From positions 91,445-155,444 of the forward strand of contig CALKAM010000032.1 of the NCBI GenBank assembly GCA_937983105.1: a DNA stretch of 64,000 nucleotides, in the 5' to 3' direction. Positions 27,540 to 35,405 of the stretch are shown here, piece after piece. Both the position numbers and the translations under genes were made by a program. How positions within the stretch are numbered: position 1 is the stretch's first letter; each line of letters starts with the position of its first letter. The notes under the pieces are model-generated. The model was given only the letters and a program-made list of their open reading frames with translations. It was not told where the DNA came from and ran no database searches. The DNA is from Planifilum sp021793745 (GTDB lineage Bacteria > Bacillota > Bacilli > Thermoactinomycetales > DSM-44946).

Positions 27540-27545
27540 ATTATA
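27540..27545 (-). promoter_or_regulatory. Candidate -10 box of the ftsEX operon
   Basis: A minus-strand consensus TATAAT sits in AT-rich DNA between argH and ftsE, about 154 bp upstream of the ftsE start. No good -35 hexamer lies 16-18 bp upstream, so strength and sigma factor are uncertain. Confidence 0.45.
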
Positions 27546-27599
27546 GCATCTGATCTTTATTTTCCCAGAGTTTCTTTTGAAAAAGATTGAATTGAAACG

Positions 27600-27639
27600 A
27601 AACGGAAAGAAACCCCGTCGCCGATCGGACAGGGATTTC
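27600..27639 (-). terminator. Probable terminator of argGH
   Basis: Reading the minus strand after argH, GAAATCCC(T)GTC pairs with GACGGGGTTTC across a CGATCGGC loop, with one bulged T. TTTCCGTTTCG follows. It sits about 20 bp past the stop. Confidence 0.6.
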
Positions 27640-27658
27640 TTATACCGGGATTTCATCA

Positions 27659-29065
27659 CTACTTATTAACGGTGGTTGTCCAACGGAAAGTTTCAGCGAT
27701 CCTTCGCTTTTTTTCGGAGAGGGTATGCAGGACGGCTTCCCGGGCCGTGCCGCCGGGAATGTTCCGGGATTCCACCACGGACTCCGGTTCGAGAATCCGA
27801 TGGATGTCCGATTCAACGAGGGGGGTAAAGCGGTGGAACTCTTCGAGGGTACATTCACCGAGGGTTTTGCCGTTTTCGATACAGTATAATACCATGCGGC
27901 CCACCACTTCGTGGGCTTCGCGGAAGGGTAGCCCCTTGTTGACGAGGTAGTCCGCCAGGTCGGTGGCGTTGGCAAAACCGGCCGACGCATTCGCCCGCAT
28001 CCTTTGCCTGTTCACTTTCATCGATTCCAACATCGAAGCCGTCAGCCGGAGGGATCCCGTAAGGGTGTTGACGGTATCAAAGATCCCCTCCTTATCCTCC
28101 TGCATGTCCTTGTTGTAGGTGAGGGGCAGGGCCTTGAGGGTCGTCAGGAGGGCCATCAAGTGACCGAACACCCGGCCTGCCTTCCCCCGGATCAGTTCGG
28201 GAACGTCCGGGTTTTTCTTCTGGGGCATCATGCTGCTCCCCGTGCAGAAGGCATCATCCAGTTCGATGTATCCGAACTCCTCGCTGGACCAGAGGATCAG
28301 CTCCTCCGACAGCCGGGAAAGGTGAACCATGATCAGGGCTGCGGCGGAGAGGAATTCCACGAGAAAATCCCGGTCGCTGACGGCGTCCATGCTGTTGTCG
28401 TAGATGCGGTCGAAACCCAGCTCCTCGGCGACCATCCGCCGGTCGATGGGAAAGGTGGTGCCGGCGATGGCGCCGGCACCCAGGGGAGAAGTGTTGACCC
28501 GCTTGTAACTGTCCATCAGCCGTTCGGCATCCCGCTCAAACATGGACACATAGGCCAGCAGGTGGTGGGCCAGCCGGACCGGTTGCGCCCGCTGCAGGTG
28601 GGTGTATCCCGGGAGGAGGGTATCCACATGCCGTTCCGCCTGGGCCACCAGAGCCTGCTGCAGCCGGGCAAGCAGCTCCACGATCTCCACGGTGCGGGCC
28701 CGAACGTACAGGTGCATGTCGAGGGCTACCTGGTCATTGCGGCTCCGACCCGTGTGCAATTTGCCGCCGAGGGGGCCGATTTCCTCGATCAGCAGCTTTT
28801 CGATGTTCATGTGAATGTCCTCGTGCTCGACGGAAAAGGAGACCTCTCCCGCCCGCACCCTGTCGCGGATCTTGCCGAGCCCTTCGATGATTTTCTCCGA
28901 CTCCTCCGGAGTGAGGATGCCGCAGGAGCCCAACATGCGGGCGTGGGCCATGCTTCCCCGGATATCCTCCTCGACCAGCAGGCGATCAAAATCGATGGAA
29001 GCCGTAAACTCCTCCACCAACCGGTCAGTTTTCTTGGTAAACCTTCCGCCCCACAGCTTCTTCAC
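27659..29065 (-). CDS. argH: Argininosuccinate lyase
   Basis: Last enzyme of arginine synthesis, cleaving argininosuccinate to arginine and fumarate. It has 468 residues and forms a tetramer of the fumarase/aspartase superfamily. The family signature GSSMMPQKKNPD lies near residue 275, TGRSRNDQVALD near 110 and the His-containing HTGRS/YTHLQRAQP region near 155. GTG 29065 has AAAGGAGG 6 bases upstream and gives the usual KKLWGGRF start. The gene begins 40 bases inside the 3' end of argG. The C-terminal residues after about 455 are longer than in some homologues but unremarkable. Confidence 0.97.
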   Translation of the reverse strand: MKKLWGGRFTKKTDRLVEEFTASIDFDRLLVEEDIRGSMAHARMLGSCGILTPEESEKIIEGLGKIRDRVRAGEVSFSVEHEDIHMNIEKLLIEEIGPLGGKLHTGRSRNDQVALDMHLYVRARTVEIVELLARLQQALVAQAERHVDTLLPGYTHLQRAQPVRLAHHLLAYVSMFERDAERLMDSYKRVNTSPLGAGAIAGTTFPIDRRMVAEELGFDRIYDNSMDAVSDRDFLVEFLSAAALIMVHLSRLSEELILWSSEEFGYIELDDAFCTGSSMMPQKKNPDVPELIRGKAGRVFGHLMALLTTLKALPLTYNKDMQEDKEGIFDTVNTLTGSLRLTASMLESMKVNRQRMRANASAGFANATDLADYLVNKGLPFREAHEVVGRMVLYCIENGKTLGECTLEEFHRFTPLVESDIHRILEPESVVESRNIPGGTAREAVLHTLSEKKRRIAETFRWTTTVNK

Positions 29066-30272
29066 CGGTTTCCTCCTTTCCCCGGTTAACCTGGGCATAC
29101 ACCTGTGTCGGCAGCCCCCACAGCTTGATGAAACCCACCGCCGCCTGATGATCGAAGGCATCCTCCGGCGTATAGGTGGCCAGCTTTTCATCGTACAGGG
29201 AACGGGCCGACCTGCGGCCGGTCACCGTGGCGTGTCCCTTGAACAGGCGGACCCGTACGGTCCCGGTCACGGTTTTCTGGGATTCCCTGATGAACGCGTC
29301 CAGGGCCTGCTTCAGGGGCGAATACCACAGCCCCTCATATACCAGACGCGCCCACTGCTGCTCCACTACCGGCTTGAAATGGGCCATCTCGCGGGGCTGC
29401 GTGAGGAATTCCAGCTCACGATGGGCCGCAAGGAGGGTCATCGCCGCGGGACATTCGTACACTTCCCGGGACTTGATGCCCACGAGCCGGTCCTCCACGT
29501 GATCGATCCGGCCGACGCCGTGCTCCCCGGCAATCCGATTGAGGCGGGAGATCAGTTCGTGGAGGGGCAATTTCTCCCCGTCCAGGGCCACCGGCACCCC
29601 CTGCTCGAAGTCGATCGTCACCTCCGTCGGCTCATCCGGCGCATCCTTCAGGGATTTGGTCCATTCGTAGGCCTCCTCCGGCGGCGCGTTCCAGGGATCC
29701 TCCAACACCCCGCACTCGATGCTCCGACCCCACAGGTTTTGATCGATGCTGAAGGGATTGTCCAGATCGACGGGAATGGGGATGCCGTGCCGCTCGGCGT
29801 AGGCGATCTCCTCCTCCCGGGACATGGCCCACTCCCGGACCGGGGCCAGCACCTTCAGTCCCGGATCGAGGGCGCTGACGGAAACATCAAAACGCACCTG
29901 GTCGTTCCCTTTCCCGGTGCAGCCGTGGGCCACGGCCACCGCTCCCTCTTCCTTAGCCACCTCCACCAAAACGCGGGCGATGAGGGGGCGGGACAAGGCC
30001 GACACCAGCGGGTATTTCCCCTGATACAGCGCATTTGCCTGAAGGGAAGGGAGCAGAAATTCCCGGCTGAACCGTTCCCGCACATCCAGTACCACCGACT
30101 TGATCGCCCCCACCTTCAGGGCCTTCTGCCGGACAAATTCCAGGTCTTTACCCTCCCCCACATCCATCGATACGGCGATCACATCCATATCGTAATGTTC
30201 CTGCAACCACTTGATGGCCACCGATGTATCCAATCCGCCCGAGTAGGCGAGCACCACTTTTCCCTTGCTCAA
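29025..30272 (-). CDS. argG: Argininosuccinate synthase
   Basis: Condenses citrulline and aspartate with ATP hydrolysis to AMP. The 415 residues start KVVLAYSGGLDTSVAIKWL, the PP-loop ATP site. AHGCTGKGNDQVRF near 115 and SREVYECPAA near 270 are further hallmarks. The start is TTG 30272, with AAAGGAGAGG 7 bases upstream. The C terminus (VNRGKEETGEEAVGRKVYQ) overlaps the start of argH by 41 bases and is longer than usual, so the last residues may be under less constraint. The promoter carries two ARG boxes. Confidence 0.97.
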   Translation of the reverse strand: MSKGKVVLAYSGGLDTSVAIKWLQEHYDMDVIAVSMDVGEGKDLEFVRQKALKVGAIKSVVLDVRERFSREFLLPSLQANALYQGKYPLVSALSRPLIARVLVEVAKEEGAVAVAHGCTGKGNDQVRFDVSVSALDPGLKVLAPVREWAMSREEEIAYAERHGIPIPVDLDNPFSIDQNLWGRSIECGVLEDPWNAPPEEAYEWTKSLKDAPDEPTEVTIDFEQGVPVALDGEKLPLHELISRLNRIAGEHGVGRIDHVEDRLVGIKSREVYECPAAMTLLAAHRELEFLTQPREMAHFKPVVEQQWARLVYEGLWYSPLKQALDAFIRESQKTVTGTVRVRLFKGHATVTGRRSARSLYDEKLATYTPEDAFDHQAAVGFIKLWGLPTQVYAQVNRGKEETGEEAVGRKVYQEN

Positions 30273-30284
30273 AACCGGTCCTCT

Positions 30285-30340
30285 CCTTTATAAAAATTCA
30301 TCCTTACGAATTATTATACGTTACGGCCGAAAAATGTCTA
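30285..30340 (-). promoter_or_regulatory. argGH promoter with tandem ARG boxes
   Basis: On the minus strand TAGACA (30335-30340) and TATAAT (30313-30318) are 16 bp apart. Two 18-bp sequences resembling the ARG box occupy 30305-30322 (over the -10) and 30285-30302 (over the transcription start), separated by 2 bp. The argC promoter has the same 2-bp arrangement. The remaining upstream DNA to 30557 holds nothing I can identify. Confidence 0.7.
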
Positions 30341-30557
30341 GCCTTTTTTCCGCCGAATTCCCGGCAAAAACGGCCTCCCCATCACGCCTTCACCCTACGG
30401 CCCCAGGCGTTCGGTGCAATCGGCCGCTTCATTTTTTTACCGGATGCGGACGGGAAGGTGGCCCTCCATCGTCCGCACGGAAGCAAACGCACCGGGGAAA
30501 CCTTCCCTTTATGCGCCGGGTTCCCGAGGAGAGCCGCACCTCCCTCCGGTTCGGCGC

Positions 30558-30585
30558 TTGCCAATCCCTCCGGATCGGCTACAAT
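30558..30585 (+). promoter_or_regulatory. Promoter for the 30630 membrane protein
   Basis: TTGCCA (30558-30563) and TACAAT (30580-30585) are 16 bp apart, and the start codon is 44 bp downstream. Confidence 0.6.
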
Positions 30586-30629
30586 ACCCATGGAAAACCG
30601 TTCAAAAAAACCGCCTTGGAGGGACCAGA

Positions 30630-31160
30630 TTGCGAAAAATCAGCAAGCTCGAGGGATTGTATCTTTTTCTGCAAGGGGAAATCCTGCTCTTCCTGTTGTT
30701 TCACGACTGGATTCCCCTGGGGAGTCTGAATGATGTGAAAGCCGTCCACTCCTACTATACGCGGGATGAACTGATCCGAACGACGCTGATCAACAGCGTG
30801 CCCTTTGCCATCGCCTTTGCGCTCTGTTGCATCCGGTTCGGAAAGGCTTATCCCCTCTGGATGCGCCTGTTTTTGATCATCTACTTTCCGTCCCTGTTTT
30901 CGGGGGCTCTCCTGGCATGGTGGATTCCCTACTTCTTCGGCGCAGCGGCGGATCGGGTGGCGAGGTATGAGGTTTTGTTCGGCGGGACCCACGCCTTTTT
31001 GCCGGAAATGAACGGCATCGTCCCCAACACGATCCATACGGTTTTCCACGTCTCCCTGCTGATCGTCATCGGGATCACGATCCATTACTTCTTCGCCAAG
31101 AGCCCGCGGCGCGCCGAGCCGAAAACCGATTCCCCGCAAAAGAGGGCGTCCGCATTTTAA
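30630..31160 (+). CDS. Uncharacterised membrane protein
   Basis: A 176-residue protein with about four hydrophobic helices (9-29, 52-70, 77-100 and 138-160). Between helices 3 and 4 lies a soluble segment, RVARYEVLFGGTHAFLPEMN. The C-terminal tail is short and basic (SPRRAEPKTDSPQKR). I do not recognise the family. The start is TTG 30630 with GGAGGG 6 bases upstream; the longer open frame upstream overlaps the argG promoter and lacks a site. It has its own promoter and is followed closely by the aldo/keto reductase gene. Confidence 0.75.
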   Translation: MRKISKLEGLYLFLQGEILLFLLFHDWIPLGSLNDVKAVHSYYTRDELIRTTLINSVPFAIAFALCCIRFGKAYPLWMRLFLIIYFPSLFSGALLAWWIPYFFGAAADRVARYEVLFGGTHAFLPEMNGIVPNTIHTVFHVSLLIVIGITIHYFFAKSPRRAEPKTDSPQKRASAF

Positions 31161-31229
31161 AGCATCCTTATTATTATGTATACTAAAATTGCGGGTACCG
31201 AAATGAGAGAAAAGTGGAGGTGGGTTCGC

Positions 31230-32186
31230 ATGAAATATCGCCGTCTGGGAAAAAGCGGTGTCAAGGTTTCCGAGATCGCCCTCGGCAGTTGGCTGACCTA
31301 CGGGACGGTGACGGAAAAGGAACAGGCGATCGCCTGCGTCAAACAGGCGTATGATCTGGGGATCAACCATTTCGACTGCGCCAATGTGTACGGGAGTGTT
31401 CCTCACGCCGCGGAGGAGGTGCTGGGGGAAGCCCTCGCCCCGTATCCCCGGGAAAGCTATATCCTGACGACCAAAGCCTTCTGGCCCGTAGGCGACGGGG
31501 TGAATGACCGCGGATTGAGCCGGAAGCACATCGTCTCCGAAGTGGAAAAAAGCCTGCGCGCCCTGGGCGTCGACTATGTGGACATCTTCTACTGCCACCG
31601 GTACGATCCGGAGACGGATCTGGAGGAGACCCTGCGGGCCATCGACGATCTGATCACCCAGGGCAAGATTTTGTACGCCGGATTCAGCGAGTGGCCCGCC
31701 CACAACATCGCCGAAGGAATCCGGTTGCAGAAGGAGCTGGGATTGCACAAATTCGTCGCCAGCCAGCCCGTCTACAACATGTTCAACCGCTACATCGAAT
31801 CGGCGGTGATCCCCCTCTGCGATGAAGCGGGCATCGGCCAGGTCGTCTTTTCGCCGCTGGCCCAAGGGGTCCTCACCGGGAAGTACAAACGGGGGCAGCA
31901 GGCGCCCGCCGGTTCCCGGGCCGCGACGGACGAGGTGAAAAAGTTTGTGGAGGGCTACCTGACCGACGACAATCTGGCCCGTGTGGAACAGCTGGAAGGG
32001 GTGGCCAAGGAACTGGGCATCACCCTGCCCCAGTTGGCCCTCGCCTGGGTGCTCCGCCTCCCGTCCATCAGCAGCGCTCTGATCGGCGCCAGCCGGCCGG
32101 AGCAGATCGTGGAAAACGTCAAGGCCGTCGAAGTCGAGTTGGAGGAGTCGGTGCTGGAAAAGATCGAGGAAATCCTGAAATCGTAA
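31230..32186 (+). CDS. Aldo/keto reductase (voltage-gated channel beta-subunit-like)
   Basis: NADPH-dependent TIM-barrel oxidoreductase of 318 residues. The catalytic tetrad is visible: Asp in INHFDCANVYG, Tyr in that motif, Lys in LTTKAFWPV and His in IFYCHRYDP. SPLAQGVLTGKYK and ALIGASRPEQIVENV match the AKR6 branch that includes Kv-beta subunits. Substrate unknown. ATG 31230 follows GGAGGTG at 9 bases. A TATACT at 31179-31184 may be a separate -10 box. The gene for a possible 38-residue peptide and a strong terminator follow. Confidence 0.93.
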   Translation: MKYRRLGKSGVKVSEIALGSWLTYGTVTEKEQAIACVKQAYDLGINHFDCANVYGSVPHAAEEVLGEALAPYPRESYILTTKAFWPVGDGVNDRGLSRKHIVSEVEKSLRALGVDYVDIFYCHRYDPETDLEETLRAIDDLITQGKILYAGFSEWPAHNIAEGIRLQKELGLHKFVASQPVYNMFNRYIESAVIPLCDEAGIGQVVFSPLAQGVLTGKYKRGQQAPAGSRAATDEVKKFVEGYLTDDNLARVEQLEGVAKELGITLPQLALAWVLRLPSISSALIGASRPEQIVENVKAVEVELEESVLEKIEEILKS

Positions 32187-32223
32187 GCGGCGAACCAAAA
32201 AAGCGGGGAAGGAGACCATCCCC

Positions 32224-32340
32224 ATGATGTCCGAGATCCGGGACCCGATTTTCCGCCTCGGCTTGATGCAGTGGCAAGTCGCTCGGCGGAAAATCGGTCC
32301 CTCCAGCCGCTTTGCCGAAAAACCGGCGGGGATGATATAG
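32224..32340 (+). CDS. Possible 38-residue peptide
   Basis: An ATG 9 bases after AAGGAG opens a frame of 38 residues starting MMSEIRDPIFRLGLMQWQVA. It is basic at the end (ARRKIGPSSRFAEKP). Its stop lies inside the terminator hairpin at 32325-32353. It begins 38 bp after the reductase stop. Good ribosome binding site and tight fit before the terminator favour it; short length and no known family count against it. Confidence 0.4.
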   Translation: MMSEIRDPIFRLGLMQWQVARRKIGPSSRFAEKPAGMI

Positions 32341-32358
32341 GATCATCCCCGCCTTTTT
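32325..32358. terminator. Bidirectional terminator between the reductase and dedA genes
   Basis: GGCGGGGATGAT and ATCATCCCCGCC form a perfect 12-bp stem with a 5-base loop, followed by TTTTTCTTCTC. The minus strand has GGTTTTTCGG after the same stem, so dedA transcripts can end here as well. Confidence 0.92.
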
Positions 32359-32362
32359 CTTC

Positions 32363-32980
32363 TCATTTCACAGCCGATTTTTTCTTTTTGCGATAAAAAA
32401 GGATGACAAAAAGGATGACGCCCAAACCGATCACCGCGTAGGTAATATGGGAATAAACGTCCATGTATTCGAGAATCGTATCCCAGGACTCTCCCAGGGC
32501 CGCACCGATGGAGACCAGAATCAGATTCCACAGGGCGGTTCCGATAACCGTAAAGAGGAGAAACAGTTGAAAGTTCATCTTCGACATTCCCGCGGGAATG
32601 GAAATCAGGCTCCTCACCAGCGGAACCATCCGGCAAAACAGGACCGTCCAATACCCGTACCGTTGAAACCAGTCCGTCGCCTTATGCAGATCTTCCCTGG
32701 TGACCCGGAGAATGCCGCCCCACCGGTCGACGATCCGTTCCAACCGCTCCACATTCAAAAGATATCCCACGCCGTAGAGGATGATGGCCCCGACGACCGA
32801 TCCGAGGGTGGACACGAGGACGACGCCGGGAACGGTCAAATTGGTATAGGTGGTCATAAATCCGCCAAAGGTCAGGATCACCTCCGAAGGAATGGGAGGG
32901 AAAACATTTTCCAAAGCGATCATCAAAAAGATGCCGATATACCCGTACTGTTCCATCATTTCCACAATCCACTCTTGCAC
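32363..32980 (-). CDS. DedA-family membrane protein
   Basis: A 205-residue DedA/VTT-domain protein. It shows the conserved amphipathic EN-FPPIPSE segment near residue 25-35, the glycine helix STLGSVVGAIILYGVGYLL, and RMVPLVRSLISIPAGMSKM near 115, with the arginine and proline residues typical of DedA lipid scramblases/transporters. Bacterial relatives are linked to undecaprenyl phosphate recycling and to membrane-potential homeostasis. GTG 32980 has GGAGGG 6 bases upstream. The C terminus ends in a lysine-rich tail (RKKKKSAVK), fitting a cytoplasmic end. Confidence 0.92.
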   Translation of the reverse strand: MQEWIVEMMEQYGYIGIFLMIALENVFPPIPSEVILTFGGFMTTYTNLTVPGVVLVSTLGSVVGAIILYGVGYLLNVERLERIVDRWGGILRVTREDLHKATDWFQRYGYWTVLFCRMVPLVRSLISIPAGMSKMNFQLFLLFTVIGTALWNLILVSIGAALGESWDTILEYMDVYSHITYAVIGLGVILFVILFYRKKKKSAVK

Positions 32981-33071
32981 CTTGATCCCTCCATCGCATG
33001 ATTCCATAGACAGAGTTGTTCCCGTCGTTTTCCGGTCGAACCCTTTTTCACATCGGGCTCACCACCTCCTT

Positions 33072-33395
33072 CTACAAAAATCGTCCCACGACTTCAACGA
33101 GCCGTTTCCAGTCCCGGATAAGGTCTTGCAGCGCTTTTCTCCCGTCCGCCGTGATGGAGTAATATTTCCTCCTCCCTCCCCGGCTTTCTTCCCCCCAGTA
33201 GGAGGAAACCATCCTCCGCTTTTCCAAACGCTTCAAGGAGAGATAAAGGGTCGGCTCCTGCAACGCGAAGACGCCCTCGGTTCGTCGCTTGATCGTTTTG
33301 GATATTTCATAGCCGTAGCTGTCCTTTTCGCTTAATAGTGATAGAATGAGAAGATCGATGATCCCCTTCAACATCTCTTTGTTCAGGAGTCTCAC
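33072..33395 (-). CDS. PadR-family transcriptional regulator
   Basis: A 107-residue winged-helix repressor. LKGIIDLLILSLLSEKDSYG opens the PadR domain, followed by QEPTLYLSLKRLEKRRMVSS and GRRKYYSITADGRKALQ. It lacks the extra C-terminal helices of larger members. The start is doubtful: GTG 33395 sits directly on GGGAGG, whereas CTG at 33386 would have correct spacing and give the NKEMLKG start typical of homologues. An inverted repeat at 33413-33435 lies between it and the divergent threonine aldolase gene. Effector unknown. Confidence 0.88.
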   Translation of the reverse strand: MRLLNKEMLKGIIDLLILSLLSEKDSYGYEISKTIKRRTEGVFALQEPTLYLSLKRLEKRRMVSSYWGEESRGGRRKYYSITADGRKALQDLIRDWKRLVEVVGRFL

Positions 33396-33412
33396 CTCCC
33401 TCGGGGATCGCC

Positions 33413-33435
33413 AGTACTTTATTTCGCAAAGTACT
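33413..33435. promoter_or_regulatory. Inverted repeat, probable PadR operator
   Basis: AGTACTTT and AAAGTACT form a perfect 8-bp inverted repeat spaced by 7 bp. It lies 18 bp upstream of the padR start and within the divergent promoter region. A minus-strand TTGAAA overlaps its edge, so binding could repress padR itself. Confidence 0.65.
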
Positions 33436-33531
33436 TTTCAATATTAAATAATGTAACGCAAAGAACACCATCTTGCAATGGAATTTTTAGCGTACCACCG
33501 AAAATGTTTGATGGAGAGGGGAGGATCGAGG

Positions 33532-34566
33532 GTGCGAATCGATCTGCGCAGCGATACGGTCACAAAGCCGACGGAGGCGATGCGCCGCGCCATGGCGGAG
33601 GCGGAGGTGGGGGACGACGTCTACGGGGAGGATCCCACGGTCAACCGGCTGGAGGAGCGAGCGGCGGAAATCCTGGGCAAGGAGGCCGCGCTGTTCGTCA
33701 CCAGCGGCACCCAGGGCAACCAGATCGCAGTGCTTTGTCATGCCGGTTCCGGGGATGAAATCATCCTGGAGGCGGATTCCCATATTTTTTATTACGAGGC
33801 CGGAGCCGCATCCGCCCTGGCCGGAGTGCAGACCCGGCCCCTGCCGGGAAGGAGGGGGATGATGGATCCGGCAGACGTGGAAGGGGCGATCCGGGGAGAC
33901 GACATCCATTTCCCCCGGACTGCCCTCATCTGCCTGGAAAATACCCACAACCGGGCGGGCGGGGCGGTGCTGCCCCCTGAGCGGATGGCTGCCCTCCGGG
34001 AAGTGGCCGATAAGCACCGCATCCCCGTACATCTCGACGGGGCTCGGCTGTTCAATGCGGCGGTGGCGATGGGCGTGGACGTCCGGGAACTCGCCCGGTT
34101 CGCCGATTCCGTTTCCGTTTGCCTGTCCAAGGGATTGGGGGCGCCGGTGGGCTCCCTCCTGGCCGGAGAGAAGGCCTTTATCGACGAAGCGAGACAATGG
34201 CGGAAACGCCTCGGCGGCGGCATGCGCCAGGCGGGAGTGATCGCCGCTCCGGCTCTGCTGGCGCTGACGGATATGGTGGAACGGCTGGCGGAGGATCACG
34301 AGAATGCCCGGCGATTGGCCGTTGCCCTGGCGGAAACGGAAGGGTTTTCGATCGATCCGGCCCAGGTGGAGACCAACATCGTCGTCGCCGACATTTCAGA
34401 CACGGGCAAAACCGCCGAAGAGGTCCTGGACCGGCTGGCCGCGGAAGGGGTCTTGGCCGTCCCCTTCGGCAAGACCACCCTCCGCTTTGTCACTCACAAG
34501 GACATATCCCGAAAGGACATCGACGAGGCGATCCTCCGGATCCGCCGGGCCATCGCCTCCCTTTGA
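33532..34566 (+). CDS. Low-specificity L-threonine aldolase (GntG family)
   Basis: PLP-dependent fold-type I lyase, 344 residues, splitting L-threonine or allo-threonine to glycine and acetaldehyde. It starts RIDLRSDTVTKPTEAMR, the family hallmark. SGTQGNQIAV, the cofactor-binding HLDGARLFNAAVA, and the Schiff-base lysine in SVCLSKGLGAPVGS near residue 200 are all present. GTG 33532 has GGGGAGG 7 bases upstream. It is divergent from padR and ends at a terminator, so it is monocistronic. It could serve threonine degradation or a glycine supply. Confidence 0.95.
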   Translation: MRIDLRSDTVTKPTEAMRRAMAEAEVGDDVYGEDPTVNRLEERAAEILGKEAALFVTSGTQGNQIAVLCHAGSGDEIILEADSHIFYYEAGAASALAGVQTRPLPGRRGMMDPADVEGAIRGDDIHFPRTALICLENTHNRAGGAVLPPERMAALREVADKHRIPVHLDGARLFNAAVAMGVDVRELARFADSVSVCLSKGLGAPVGSLLAGEKAFIDEARQWRKRLGGGMRQAGVIAAPALLALTDMVERLAEDHENARRLAVALAETEGFSIDPAQVETNIVVADISDTGKTAEEVLDRLAAEGVLAVPFGKTTLRFVTHKDISRKDIDEAILRIRRAIASL

Positions 34567-34568
34567 CA

Positions 34569-34590
34569 CCCCCGCGAGGGGGATTTTTTT
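34569..34590 (+). terminator. Terminator of the threonine aldolase gene
   Basis: CCCCC-GCGA-GGGGG is followed by A and seven T residues, two bases after the stop codon. Confidence 0.85.
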
Positions 34591-34685
34591 GCCATGGCCG
34601 GGCCGGCACCCGGGGCAAGGGACAGCCCACCGTTTACCCTGATCAATCCGACGACACTTTTCAAATCGGCCATTCCGAAATAAAT

Positions 34686-34717
34686 GGCTCCCACCTCGTC
34701 CACACCAGGTGGGAGCC
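34686..34717 (-). terminator. Hairpin ending the DUF350/GspS module
   Basis: A perfect 11-bp stem (34686-34696 with 34707-34717) with a 10-base loop is followed on the minus strand by ATTTATTTC. It lies about 105 bp past the DUF350 stop. Nothing else is recognised between 34591 and 34822. Confidence 0.65.
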
Positions 34718-34822
34718 TGCGGGAGTGGGAAGCGTTCCGAGGGATCGGGGCAGCGCGTTTCCGCCTCGACCCCGCAATCCTGATCTTTCCCGGGCGGAAC
34801 GCCTTTGCGCCCGTTTCCGCGT

Positions 34823-35260
34823 TCAATAACTGATCAGCGCAGCCATCAAAAGGCCGGAAGCGACGCTGAGACGTGAGGCGAACAGGGCGACGGAAACATT
34901 CCCCTTGGGAATCTCGGACACGACTTTAAAGGGAGTGAGCAATTCAAACAGATAAAAGACGAGCACTTGGAACAGGATGCCGATCACACCCCACAGGATC
35001 AGGTCCCCCAGGGAGAGGGAATGAAACACCGCCGATGCGAGCACGATGGCGAGCCCGATGATCTTCCCTCCCAGATCGTGGGCCGCCGCCTTGGCCGCGG
35101 CCATCTTTTGCGAATCGGTGGTATCGGTACCGTCCCGGATCAATTGGAATTCCCGGTACGGCGTGGTGATCAGGAAGACGGCAATCCCAACCCCCAGCAG
35201 GGGGAGGGTGACTCCCAAGTACATCAAAAAGTTGAGGATGTTGGGCCATTGGGCAAACAT
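34823..35260 (-). CDS. DUF350-family membrane protein (YjfL-like)
   Basis: A 145-residue membrane protein with four helices (about 12-32, 60-82, 86-108 and 123-143). Two of these form the repeated DUF350 unit. VTLPLLGVGIAVFLITTPYREF and GGKIIGLAIVLASAVFHS are typical. The start at ATG 35260 follows AGGAG at 8 bases. In Escherichia coli the DUF350 protein YjfL is encoded with a glutathionylspermidine-synthase-like protein, a PspA homologue and a small lipoprotein. Here the first, second and last of these types recur together, which suggests a conserved envelope-related module of unknown biochemistry. Confidence 0.9.
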   Translation of the reverse strand: MFAQWPNILNFLMYLGVTLPLLGVGIAVFLITTPYREFQLIRDGTDTTDSQKMAAAKAAAHDLGGKIIGLAIVLASAVFHSLSLGDLILWGVIGILFQVLVFYLFELLTPFKVVSEIPKGNVSVALFASRLSVASGLLMAALISY

Positions 35261-35405
35261 CTGATCCACTCCTATTCCGTATAGTTTCCGCATCCTATGC
35301 GAAGGCATCTCATGGGGGATTCCGTCGGGGGGACCAAGGGGCACACGTCCGACAGCGCTTTTTGGACTTGCCCGCCGGCTCGGAAAAAGCGCTGCAACCC
35401 CCGCC

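Noticed and set aside
30265..30733. Plus-strand frames over the argG promoter
   Set aside because: They include the ARG boxes and promoter and lack start signals. The real gene starts at 30630.
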